A stretch of DNA of 64,000 bases from positions 1,674,001 through 1,738,000 of the forward strand of contig WIUZ02000001.1 in the NCBI GenBank assembly GCA_015956445.1. The letters are read 5' to 3'. The position numbers and the translations under genes are program-made. Positions 27,398 to 37,921 of this stretch are shown here, one piece after another. How positions within the stretch are numbered: position 1 is the stretch's first letter; each line of letters begins with the position of its first letter. The DNA comes from Thelephora terrestris. Its lineage: Eukaryota; Basidiomycota; Agaricomycetes; Thelephorales; Thelephoraceae. The notes beneath the pieces were generated by a model that saw only the letters and a list, made by a program, of their open reading frames with translations, made no database searches and was not told the DNA's origin.

Positions 27398-27840
27398 TTT
27401 AATCTCCCGGAAGCTCTAGATTATCTAAATCTTGATGTTGGTGATATCTCCTCCCCTAAAAATCGGCCACTGACATTAGGGATGCTCTGTTTTCAAGGTA
27501 GGTGCCAAGGGGACAAGGCTGTCGCACTGGAGTCAACCTCGAGAGGTGGATTCGTTGTGGCCGTCGTCAAGTCTTATTGTATGCAATCCCGGGCTTGAGA
27601 ATGGGGGCTCCGTCGTTGCGTGTCGGTCTCACTGACCGCGACGAACGGAGAACTGATACGGATGTGGAGGAAAATGGGAATTTAGTCCAAGACAAGCGAG
27701 GCAGCGCTTGTCCCACTTGTGTCCCGAACGCCAACGTGACCTGTGTCAAAATGCCGCTCGACTGGTGACTACCATGTATATTCTCATGATGTTAAAAATT
27801 CCAAAAGTTTCCACCTCACAATTCCTGCCTTGACACCTCC
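27398..27840. promoter_or_regulatory. Divergent spacer between myosin V and the ArAE_2 transporter
   Basis: This is 443 bp between two start codons. Open frames that cross it continue from the antisense of the myosin first exon and show no domain. The last 30 bp before ATG 27841 are C-rich. No other element was recognised. Confidence 0.4.
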
Positions 27841-30800
27841 ATGTTCTCCCTTTCCACCCTGAAGAACGCCCTCGTCAAGACAGGGTTGATCAATAGGCGT
27901 GCAATTGCAAGGATACTTTCCACTCTATTATGCTGCCTAGTCGTCGCAATTAGACCGTTCTCCGTCATTGGGGGACAATATGCGTTCCTAGTCATTACGG
28001 TGAAAGAACTTATCTTCGCCATTCAAGAGAACCTCGCTCAGCAGCTCGAGGGGACCGCCCTCAACGTCATGGGTGCACTGTTAGGCATTGGGATTTCGAC
28101 AGTCGCCAAATACCTTGCTAACCTACCGAAGATGGATCCAGTGACGGCTAGGACTATACCTGCCATCTTTTTGGTCTTCATAGCATTCGTGGGTACGTCA
28201 ATCGGCTTCCGCAACGAAACTTCTCCGCTGACCTTTGATCAGCTGGATGGGTTAAGAGCCGTCTACCCAGACTACAACAATCAATGCGGATCTGCTGTTT
28301 CGTTTCCATCTGGTTACTAACAGTGAATACTGGGAGCAATACTGTGCGCACCCTGCGATGTCTTTTGCCAACTCATCCTGATCGACTGCTATCGGTTAGA
28401 AATACTGGAAGGATTCGCTCAGTTTCATTTGGGTCACCCTGGTCCCTGCAGTGGTCACCCTGGTGGTCAGCCTCTTCATCTTAGAGTGGTCATCCGCGGC
28501 ATTTGGCGAACACATCGTTGGTAGCCTCGACATCATGCAACAGTGCTTGGCCTGTAAACTCCGCCTCATGCTTGACGACGACACCCCTCCTATTGAGGTT
28601 TCCCATGCAGAGAACCTTGATGAAGAACTTTTACGTAAATCTGTTGCCTTAGATTCGGTCTATGAACAGGCCGCATTCGAGATCCGTCTTGGACGTCTGG
28701 ATGGTAAGTTCACGTCTTATGTACATATAATTGACGATTCCATTGAATGTCACTCGTTGATTTGTTTCAGTCACATCACTCAAACCTTTCATCAGGACAA
28801 TCGAACATTTGCGCCGTGAACTTGCGTGGGGGATGACAATACATCGGGCTTCCCTCTCTCTGATACATCCCGATACCTTCAAATTGCTTGCTACTCCAAC
28901 GCGCCTTCTTGGCGAATCAATCCTTCAGCAAATGGAATTAATCAGGACTGTTGTATCCCTAGCCTACCAAGGTGGTATCAAACCACATGACTTCCGAGCA
29001 GAAAAATCCGCGATAGTCGAAGCAGAGTGTCGACTGCGTCAGACAAAGGAAGATGTCAGACGCGAGCTAGAGAAGATATTTGAGACATTGGGACCTGAAT
29101 GTTCACACCTCCCGCAAGACGTTTGCGACCTCTCCCTCGCAATGATTTCACTCCTCCAGGTCAGTACCACCTTGGCCGACCGGATATATCTAACGTTACG
29201 TTAGATGGGGACGGAGGTTCAAAGGGCACTGCATGACTGCACGCGCATGATAACCCTTTACGAGTCATCGACCTACAGGATGTGGCATCCACGGATATCG
29301 CTCGCGTGGCTTGGCTTGCCTCCACGCTCTTTAATGTTTGACGAACAAGACGCGATACCGGTGGAACATCCGCCACACGAAACCAACCTCACGGTTGAGG
29401 AAGCACGTCAAGGTGTCGAAGAGTACCATTCCAAAATTCCAGACGAAGACGCGAAGAGCACAGGCGGCAGCACCTTGAAGACCGTTTCCAAAGTGAATCC
29501 AGCCGCACTGATCCGACGTATCTGGAGGTCAGCGCGTGTAGTTCAGATCCGTTTACTGTTGTCGGGTTGGGAACGGGCAGCTCACCACTCGCCCCATTTG
29601 CGACACGCTTATAAAAATGCTGCTGGGGTGGCGTTGTTGTCAATCCCAGTGTTCCTCTCCCCTGCGTCTCCAGGTACGTCGGTCTTGCAGTTCCCTGCCC
29701 ATCCACTGATCGTGAGTTGTAGGACACGAGTGGTTTGATGCTGCAAGGGGCCAGTGGATGGTGATCTCGTATGTTTGGGTTCTGGAAACTAGCACTGGGG
29801 CAACATGGAGGACAGGGTATCTCCGTCTCTCTGGGACGATCATTGGTGCCATTTATGCCTACCTGTGTTGGCTCATTGCGAGGACGAACCCATTCGGCCT
29901 CACGGCGCTAATTACGATCGCGGACGTGCCTGTAACTTGGATCATCCTCAAGACGAATGTCCAACCCCTAGGGGTCGTAATCAACGTCACCCTCGGTCCA
30001 ATCGCGCTCGCGGAGTACGTACAACGTCAACTAAATGTTTCCGTTCTGTGTAAGTTTTCCAACACCTGGCTGAACTTTGCTGAAGATGTTGTGGCATTAG
30101 GGCTGGCAACCCTGCGGGGTTTGATGATCATGGGGGGGATCGTCTCTGCGATCATCGTGGTAAGCAGGCTTTCAGATGCTCAGGATCTACAGGCTGAAGC
30201 CCCACAGAACCACACACTTTATCCGAGGCATTGCCGTGTATGTCCTACACAAATGAAGTGATCCGCCGGTCTAACCTTCCAGTAGGTCATTTTTTTAACT
30301 GGCACATGCCGAACCCTCTCCCTGTTAAACCAACTGTACCTCAACATGGGCAGGTAAAGCCAACTTTCCATCTCCCAAGTCGATTTACAAACTCACGTCC
30401 CATGTCAGAGACCTCTACCAGCACGGAACACAGATGTCTTACACCCCCTGCTCCAAACGTCCGGTGTTGAAGTTGGAGATACAGTGTCGCAACTCCTTAC
30501 ATCAGCTATCGCTGGTGTTGAAGGCTATGAGTGACGAACTCAGTTGGGTGCCTGTGGGTGTCAAACCAGATATTTGGTCGCATCGGGACTGACGAAGTGC
30601 ACACAGAAACCCACCAGGAAGTATCATGAAACAGTGTTCCTTATGCAGCGCCTTCTGGACATCATGACCGGATTAAGGAAGGTAAGAGAATATGTTCCCA
30701 AGGAAGAAGCTATCGTCAACGTACTATCAGAACGTCGCGATATGGTGAGTTTCACCCTGTGACCACGCTTTTCCTATCCCTCAGGCCTTTGGAGCAGATT

Positions 30801-31160
30801 TCGTGCGTTTGCATCGGTTTGTTTGCTTGTGAGAACGCATTCAGGGCTCGGCAGCCTATACCCCAGTTCTTGCCATCGGCACGAGGCGCACTGAACAAGC
30901 TCGAGCTCAAAGTGCGACACGCGCTATATCAATCACAGAAGGACAAGTCGATGGGTTTGTCGCCCGCTTACGCGTTCGTAGAAGGAGAGATAATGAAGGA
31001 GATGGTGGTGACTTTAGAGACAATGACCGAACTTTGTCGTGCGCTATTTGGGTCCGCTGAGTGGGCTGTGTCATCTCGTGGGGGGACAAGGGTTAACAGC
31101 CCAACGATCTCACGGCAGACCAGTCGCGAGGATGACCTTGCGAGGCCTTGGTTCATGTAG
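27841..31160 (+). CDS. ArAE_2 family membrane transporter (fusaric-acid-resistance-like)
   Basis: This large integral membrane protein belongs to the fungal aromatic-acid-exporter-like family (ArAE_2_N plus ArAE_2; Bre4-like). ATG 27841 (MFSLSTLKNALVKTG) is followed by hydrophobic helices: ILSTLLCCLVVAIRPFSVIGG, LNVMGALLGIGISTVAKYL, IPAIFLVFIAFVAGW, and CCFVSIWLLTVNT, then FIWVTLVPAVVTLVVSLFIL. A long soluble loop is next (EHIVGSLDIMQQC, ELRREL-like helices, PPRSLMFDEQDAIP). A second membrane block starts at HLRHAYKNAAGVALLSIPVF and includes TYLRLSGTIIGAIYAYL-type and LIARTNPFGLTALITIADVP segments. The C-terminal soluble domain ends DDLARPWFM with the stop at 31158-31160. Around eight introns are needed. 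The substrate is not known, and the family link comes from the repeated helix blocks and the loop sequence. Confidence 0.82.
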
Positions 31161-32450
31161 CGTCACATACACGTGATCGTAACTGTCACGCTATATGATA
31201 TGTCCACGTCGCGTAGCGCGACTCTTAGAATTTAATCCAGCATGCTTGGTCTTCTCCAACCCAGACTGGCGTCTGCCTTGGTCTCCGTCTATTTCTGCGT
31301 ATCCTATGGCCAACGCTCGTCCGGCCAACTCTCGTGTTGATGGCGGTCCCTCCTAGTACACGGTTGCGGGTATTGGCCAACGCAACCTCTTCGGAGACGG
31401 CTAACCTAAAGATCAACTTGATCGCAAACGCTCTTCTTATTGTCTATGGTGGGGAGGTGGCCAGGGTGGTGACCACTCTTTCTTGCTCTTCAGGATCCCG
31501 GGACGTAACGAGGCTGAAGACACTGTCACATTTTCGTTTCTGAGGACCCCGCTCCAGAACCCCGTCACGCAACTCCGGAAAAGCATGGAGCTTTGGTGTT
31601 CTCTTGGATGAAACGCACAAATCTTGACCTGTGTTGCCCGGGATTCCAGTCTGTTAGGAACGCGTGGTTGGCAACGCACAGAAAGTCAGCGCGCTTTCTG
31701 CTGGCCGCCGTCCGTCGGACCTGGAAGGCGACGCCTGTAAATGTCAAAGATTCAGCCATATCATACCGACGAGACCTTCCGCAAAGTGCCAGAGATGTGT
31801 CGCTGGGTTTAATTTGGGGTTTGGTGGCGGGCGAGGAAGTTACCGACGTGCTGTTGTCGACATCTCAATCCAGCATCACGTACGGGTCTCTTTCGAGACC
31901 TCTTTCATGCCGGACGCCACCCTTCTCGTTTACTCCGGGCTCAAATGATTTGCGAGGATCTCCCCATCTCGTGGCATCACATACAGAGCGTTTTTGGATC
32001 TGAGCTCTCGGGCTCCAACTGGAAGCATTCCATGAGCCGCCCGTGTCTCATGGGCCACTCAGAATTGCAAGACCCCGGCATTTATTCGCACTTCGTCGTC
32101 CTGTTACAGGAGGTGACATGCTTCATTCACACGCGAGACGCACAGGATACCAGACGACGACGATACCGATACTCCCGGACGCCTTCGCGAGTCAAGACTG
32201 GCGCACAAAATGCATGCTGGACCTCTCACTGAATGGGGTGATCATCCCCTCCTAGATTCCTGCCCGTTCACCACAGAACGGCGGACGTGTTGGCCCGTCT
32301 CTGATGCTTACCGGACTGCTTCAGGGACACCTATCGACGCTGTTGTTTCGGAGGGGACAGCGTTCTGTACCTTGGGTCTGCGCCGAACTGGAGACCTGAT
32401 ACCGTTGGCTACCTTGACTCCCCGTTGTTATTCACCTACACTGCGAAGAC
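31161..32450. other. Unassigned stretch with scattered open frames
   Basis: Between the ArAE_2 stop and the tentative exons at 32451 there is no gene I can support. Pieces with a protein-like look occur on the + strand. One is NEAEDTVTFSFLRTPLQNPV at about 31507-31570, and another is TTTIPILPDAFASQDWRTKC at about 32149-32210. I could not link them by in-frame splicing. They may be upstream exons of the tentative gene at 32451, or decayed coding sequence. Confidence 0.35.
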
Positions 32451-33041
32451 ATGGCTCTGTGCAACCCTCCCTTCTTCTTTCTCGGATCGCCTTCGGTCGT
32501 GCTGCTATCACCAAACCCAGTTCAGTTGGCCAAAGACCCACTCTCCGTACAATATCTTCGCCCACTCGTTCCTAACTTCACCCTTGAGCGTGATCCTTCA
32601 TCTTCCCCGTTGAAAATTGTTTCAATAAAGGTTACTATAGCCTTGCCGTCAACGGGAAACGTCTACTTTGCCTTTGTGCGAGGACGTTTAGATGAACGCG
32701 ATCTATCAAGTAGTTGTGCTGGGCGTGTGGTGTTGCCAGGATTTTGTCGCGAGTGTTGGCGAGGGTGACGGAACAGGGCGGCTTGGTACGGTGCAACGCC
32801 GGATCCTGGGATACGCACAGAAGAGTGGGTGTTGTCACATTTTTTGTGAGCGGTGCCTGTACGCGTCCTCAGTGATGCGAAACGGAGGGGTTCCTCGGAT
32901 TGCTGTCAGTGGTAATTGGGTTTCTGGGAGACACTTGTGTCGACGGATTCCCCTCAAATACGAAACGCGGTGAAATATGGCCAAGCCCTGGAGCTTGACG
33001 AGAGTTTGGTGGACGCGGAGATGCGTAGGTGGCACGTATAG
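32451..33041 (+). CDS. Tentative 3' part of an unrecognised multi-exon gene
   Basis: Three exons can be joined in frame. Exon A from 32451 reads MALCNPPFFFLGSPSVVLLS and later DPSSSPLKIVSIKVTIALPS to 32660. An intron at 32661-32713 (GTCTAC to AGTAG) leads to exon B, 32714-32845, with LARVTEQGGLVRCNAGSWDT. A second intron, 32846-32930 (GTGAGC to GGGAG), leads to exon C with KYGQALELDESLVDAEMRRW and a stop at 33039-33041. The C-terminal helix looks like real coding sequence. No domain was recognised. The ATG at 32451 is probably not the true start, because coding-like pieces occur upstream. Donor and acceptor contexts are only fair. It may be a fast-evolving lineage gene or a decaying one. Confidence 0.28.
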
Positions 33042-33388
33042 GGAGGTCTTCGTGACCTCACAAGCACCGCAGTGAAATAATTTTTTCCACCCCCCCCTAA
33101 CTTCGCGTTAGAGTCGTGATCTGCAGCGATGCCCGAATAAGGTGAGATCACCTCTCTCACCCTATAATTCGCCATACTGATTGGATTCTCAGAGTTATGT
33201 TCTGATTCGCGATATCGCGATATCTCGCGCGCCGTTGTCAAAAAATGGCCGTGTTCTCCGCGATATCCGGATTGTAATGTAATATTACTACGTAGCTTGT
33301 ATCCTTATCTCACCCAAGAAGGCATCACATGAAAACTGCGAAACGAAAACATGAAATAGCAGAATACGACAACCAGAGAGTAAAGAGG
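33042..33388. other. Convergent spacer with an ATATCGCG palindrome cluster
   Basis: This 347-bp spacer precedes the 3' end of the F-box gene. It holds a C run at about 33090, a perfect 14-bp palindrome GATATCGCGATATC at 33211-33224, and another CGCGATATC about 35 bp further on. No gene is seen. Confidence 0.5.
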
Positions 33389-35448
33389 CTAGTGAGATGA
33401 GAAACTCCATATCCTCACGTTACCATCATCGCTCCCTGATACGATTTTGTCTTCGGCCAGGCCGAGACAAGTCACCGCGCCTCGATGCCCGACTAAGGTA
33501 GTGGTACAACGACCTTGTTCGCAGTCCCAGATCTGAACGACGTGATGGTTGATGAGTATGAAGCCCCAAAAGTGGGCGTAAATGAACTCACCTTGATAGT
33601 CCGGTCATGGCTGCCGCTGATAAGCCGCATCCTATCCGCCGCAACGGACCACACTCCTTCAATGTGCCCAAAAAAGGTTTTTATCGCCTTCCCCGTACTG
33701 ATATCCCACGTCTTTATGGTGTTATCGAGACTACCCGAGATAAGGACTGGACCGCGGCCGGGCGAAGGTTCGTCATCTTCTGCATTGAAGGAGGTCGAGG
33801 AAGGGTCGAGATCATGGTGGTCTTTGGAAGCGGAAGCCTTCTGCTTGCACTCGGACAATAGCCTCTCCATGTAAGACAATTTGAGCGTCTGCACTTGGCC
33901 AACGTGGCCGGTGAAAACTTGGATGCATGTCTGCGAGGAAAGATCCCAAAGTCTGATAGTGCCATCGTCCGATGCAGAAAACAACATCTTGCCACGGTTG
34001 ATGTTCGGTGAAGCGGTTGACTGGTTTTCCGGGGCCCAATCGAGGCCCACAATGGCCGACGAAGGGGAGGCCCCCAATTGCGCACGTGCAGGAGTCTGGG
34101 AGGGGCTGGTGGCGCCAGAATTGGAGTCCCATAGCTGAACGCAGTTGACCCAATCCGTATGACCCCTCAAAGTGAACTTCCCACCGTTCCGGAAGTCCCA
34201 GATCTTGACAGTCGTATCAACGCTTCCGCTGGCCAAGACGTCCTCGTCGAAATTGACGCAGACGACACCCTCGGTATGACCCTCCAGTACACGTAAACAG
34301 GTCCCCATCCGCCAGTTCCAGATTCTGATCGAACAGTCCATACTTGCCGTGACCAGCTTGACCTCATCGAACTGAAGCGACCTGATGGCGCTCGTATGGC
34401 CTTCAAGACAGTGAATTTGTGCCCCTGTCTCGAGGTTCCAGACGCGCGCGGTACGATCATATGACCCAGTAATGAGAATTGGGAAGGAGGGGTGGGCAAG
34501 GTTCTCGTTAATTTGCAGGCACATGACACCGTCCCTGTGACCCCTCAGGGTCCGTACTGTGCACCTCCCTCGCCTCCAGTTCTTTTCGATTGTGAGCCGC
34601 TCGCAATAAACGTCTTTCCAAGGTCTAGTTTCTGGAACCGGGATGAAAGGCTGAACAAGGGGGTTGGTAGGAGAAGGGGGAGGAGAGTAGCCAGGTGTTG
34701 CGGGAGTACTATAAGGGGGAGTGGATGATCTCTGTCGTTTTGAAGAGGGCCCGATCTCGAAGTCATCGAAGGAATCGTCGCACGGTCGCTTGCCGGGGAC
34801 TGATAGCGAAAAAGAAGAGGAAGAGGGGGGTATGGGCACGGGAGACTCAGGACATGGCAATCGAAATGGTTTCTTCTTCTTCTCCAGACGGGGGAGACCC
34901 CAGCCGCACTTCGCGCACTTCTGACCGATATGTTGTTCGCAGATTCCCCTCCACAGGATATTATCATCTGCGAGGCGTCTCCACTTCTTGCTGACTTGAG
35001 CGGCCCGACAGAGTGAAGTGGCATCGAGGTAGGTAAGGACCCGTAGGGAAACTTCGTGGGGAAGAATAGAGAAGGGATCAATCCTGATTATGTGGGAGAG
35101 TTGGTCGGCCAGGAGAGAGAGTTGAGAGAAACAGCACATAGTCAGTAAACCCTGGAGAATTAAGGCACGCCGAGGGTGGGGGGAGGCCGAAAAATTTGCC
35201 CAGATGGCGTTGACAGCCTCTCGCTCCTGCAAAGGGAGGGCATCCAAAGCCTGAAGGGGGGAGTGCGTCAACGTCGTACGCACGTATTGGTTATTTATAT
35301 GGCAGTTGCGAACCTGTTGGAGCTTCAAATTCGTCCCTTCATCGGCCATCCTCTTATGCCTTGGACAGAGTTTACGCTGTTGAGGTTGGGGAGCCGGTAT
35401 CTGATGCACGTCCTCCGGGATGCCTGCTCGGAGGTTCTCGCTGGTCAT
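33389..35448 (-). CDS. MET30: F-box/WD40 protein, Met30/sconB/Pof1 type
   Basis: This is the substrate receptor of an SCF ubiquitin ligase; in yeasts Met30 restrains the Met4-type sulfur regulator and responds to cadmium. ATG 35448 (MTSENLRAGIPEDVHQ) opens an N-terminal region with the family's CFSQLSLLADQLSHIIRIDP dimerisation block. The F-box reads FSILPHEVSLRVLTYLDATS and KWRRLADDNILWRGIC. The Cys-containing CEQHIGQKCAKCGWGLP that marks Met30 homologues comes next. Seven or eight WD repeats follow, for example ITGSYDRTARVWNLETGAQ, ASGSVDTTVKIWDFRNG and SASDDGTIRLWDLSSQ. An intron at about 33533-33591 leads to a last exon ending DGNVRIWSFSSH, stop at 33389-33391. Everything before that intron is one long exon. 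A Ser/Pro-rich linker lies between F-box and repeats. Confidence 0.9.
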
Positions 35449-35897
35449 CGTTTGCTCGCTCTGAAAAGCCGTTGAGGTCTGAGACAGGTCATTGAGCAGA
35501 AGGAAAGTGACTGACGGTTGTCTGAGCCAGCTTCGCCTGGGGAAGAGTGTCGCAAAGGTGAGGTTTTTGGGGGATCATGGTATCCAGCTTGTGAACGAGG
35601 GTATTTGACCCAGTCGACGAAGCGGAATGGGTGCGATTTGCTCACTCTTGAACTGGATGTACGACAGATTTCGCGAGATGTCACCACCCTTACGCACGTG
35701 ATGCTACTCAATCCCATCTACGAAATTCGAATATCAATGCGGCACATCCCATGGTGCTCATTGATCTTTTGAATGATGATACAAAAACGGTTTCTCATTC
35801 AAGAATAATAACGACACACGACAAAACGTATATGAGAGAAAGAAAACTGGTCGGACGTCAGAAATCGCAACTGGGTAATGTGTCCACCCAAAGATAA
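35449..35897. other. Spacer between the F-box gene start and the GSK-3 stop
   Basis: This 449-bp stretch upstream of the F-box ATG should hold that gene's promoter and the 3' UTR of GSK-3. The open frames in it lack domains. Around 35770-35830 the sequence is A/T-rich with AAACGG and AATAATAA motifs, fitting a GSK-3 transcript end on the opposite strand. Confidence 0.4.
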
Positions 35898-37550
35898 TCA
35901 ATCCAGTGAGATCCTTAGTTGCTCCAATGGTATCGGCACAAAATTATCCAACACAATCGACCTTGAGGCCAGCTCAGGCTCGGTGTGTGATGGCACGAGT
36001 TCCCGGATGAGGTCTGGTCTGATCGACAGTTCTGTGTCGCGTCATCGTCGTGAATCAGGCTCCTTTCCTTGCTCGGAATCGCAAAACGAATACATTACCT
36101 TCTCGTGTAAAGTTGAACAAGGGAGGAAACTCCTTTCCGTTAGGCATCTTTGCACCCTCTCCTCGAAGCTCGTCGAAGAATGGATGACACATCGCCTCGA
36201 TCGCGCTCAGACGCGCCTCAGGGGTGTACTCGAGCAATTTTGAGACGAGATCAATGGCCTCTGCAGCCGTGCGAGGCCTAAAAACCTGCAACGTAGGGCA
36301 TTAATATTCACGCGGTGACGCAAACCAAATCTGCGGAAATTTACTTTCGCGAAGGGATGAGGCTTGATCTGCGGGAATTTGTGCTCCATATAGTTAGGGT
36401 TCATGGTTTTGATTTGCTCCCTTGACGGCGTTCCCAGAACCTTGATGATCTCCACCAATTGATCAATGCCACTCTCGCCGGGGAACAAGGGTTGACCTAA
36501 CATCAACTCAGCCATGACGCATCCCGTTGACCAGATATCTGTGGTAGTTTTTGAGCGTTACTAAAGATAGAGACAACAGAGGCGATCCTACCGATGTTGG
36601 TGGTGTAGTTTGTTGCCCCAAAGATGAGCTCTGGGGCTCGATAGTACCGGGAACAGATGTAGCTGACGTTTGGCTCTCCCGCAATGAGGATCTTCGCGGA
36701 ACCAAAGTCACACAGTTTGAGAACGCCAGTGGCGGGGTTGAGCAGAAGATTCTGAGGCTTGATATCCCGATGGCAAATTCCAACGGAATGAATGTAAGCC
36801 AGGGACCTGAGTAATTGATACATGTACAGTTTGACTTGAAGCATGGGCATGGGTTGTTTGAGCTTGGCGTAGTGGCGACTAGCGCGATAGACCGTCTCCG
36901 GTACGTATTCCAAAACGAGATTTAGGTACACTTCGTCCTTCTGTAATCGAAATACGTCACAGCGACGGATCGGGAAAAATGACAATTTTTACTGACCTTT
37001 TCGCCGTTAGAGTAGAAGAACGCTTTGAGATCAACAACATTCGGGTGAGAAACTAATCTCATGATTTGAAGCTCACGATTCTTCACGTTGAAACGAGAGG
37101 AGAAGGAAATGAATTAGAGAGGAAGGGACGAAAACCGAGATGGATATGCACCTTGAACCGCTTATCTTGCAGCACCTTCTTAATGGCGATGTCCGTTCCA
37201 TCTTGTGGGCCAGAGGTGAGCTTTGCTTGGAATACGACACCAAACGACCCATTTCCGATGACTTTGCAGTTTGTGTAGGCGATATCTCTCGTTTCGCCAG
37301 ACTTTCCATCCGAAGCGACGACTTTTACAACCTTCCGAGGGTCATCGACGGCTGTGAAACAAGCGGGCGGAGCGATTTGGTCAGATACAGATGGTCACGG
37401 TGCAACGCAAGGGCATGAGAGAAGAGAGAAATAGAGAGGAAGGGGTGGACGCAGCCGCAGAACGGCGTCTGTGAAGATTATGTGGGGATGATTGATGGGG
37501 GGAAACGCACGAGAGATCTTGATACCGTTTATGGGGGCGTGAGTGGACAT
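35898..37550 (-). CDS. Glycogen synthase kinase 3 (GSK-3/shaggy family)
   Basis: This Ser/Thr kinase acts on primed substrates in signalling and morphogenesis. ATG 37550 starts a short exon ([13 protein letters not shown]), followed by a relatively long intron of about 170 nt. The kinase domain begins at [17 protein letters not shown]. The catalytic Lys is in [17 protein letters not shown], and the catalytic loop is [19 protein letters not shown] is in [10 protein letters not shown]. The activating Tyr is in [17 protein letters not shown], the GSK-3 hallmark. The tail reads [20 protein letters not shown] and ends QLRISLD with the stop at 35898-35900. Six or so introns. All catalytic residues are present, so the enzyme should be active. 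It is divergent from HID1 across 371 bp. Confidence 0.95.
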
Positions 37551-37921
37551 TTGAAACGGTCGTAAGAGGGCAAACGGAGACTAGTAGATCCAGAAAAGAG
37601 GGGGAGGGAAAGGCTGGACACGGATCTTGCGGGGGTGGACGCCGGAGAAAGGGGGCACACGGGTCGAATTGGGGGTCGTTGAGTTCGGAAAACGGGTGCG
37701 AGGAAGACTGGATAAACAACGAGAGGGCGAGGAGAGATACGAGAGCGAGAAGTGGTAAAATACGACCGACAGAGATGGTGGTTGCAGCCTTAGACGAGGA
37801 TCAGTTCTGTGCCCACTGTCGAAAAGAGAAGACGACTTGTGGTCGGTGACAGGGGTCACACGGGATCACACCAACATCCGTCACGCTCACTGCGGACTCT
37901 GTCCCGTGTGTAAACCCGACC
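37551..37921. promoter_or_regulatory. Divergent spacer between GSK-3 and HID1
   Basis: These 371 bp separate two start codons. A frame opening at about 37771 (MVVAALDEDQFCAHC) has two CxxC pairs but quickly meets a stop and cannot be joined to HID1 in frame, so it is not called. The left half is purine-rich on the + strand. Confidence 0.4.

Noticed and set aside
37771-37900. Frame MVVAALDEDQFCAHC with CxxC pairs upstream of HID1
   Set aside because: It looks like a zinc-finger start, but I could not splice it in frame to HID1. HID1 has its own good ATG at 37922.
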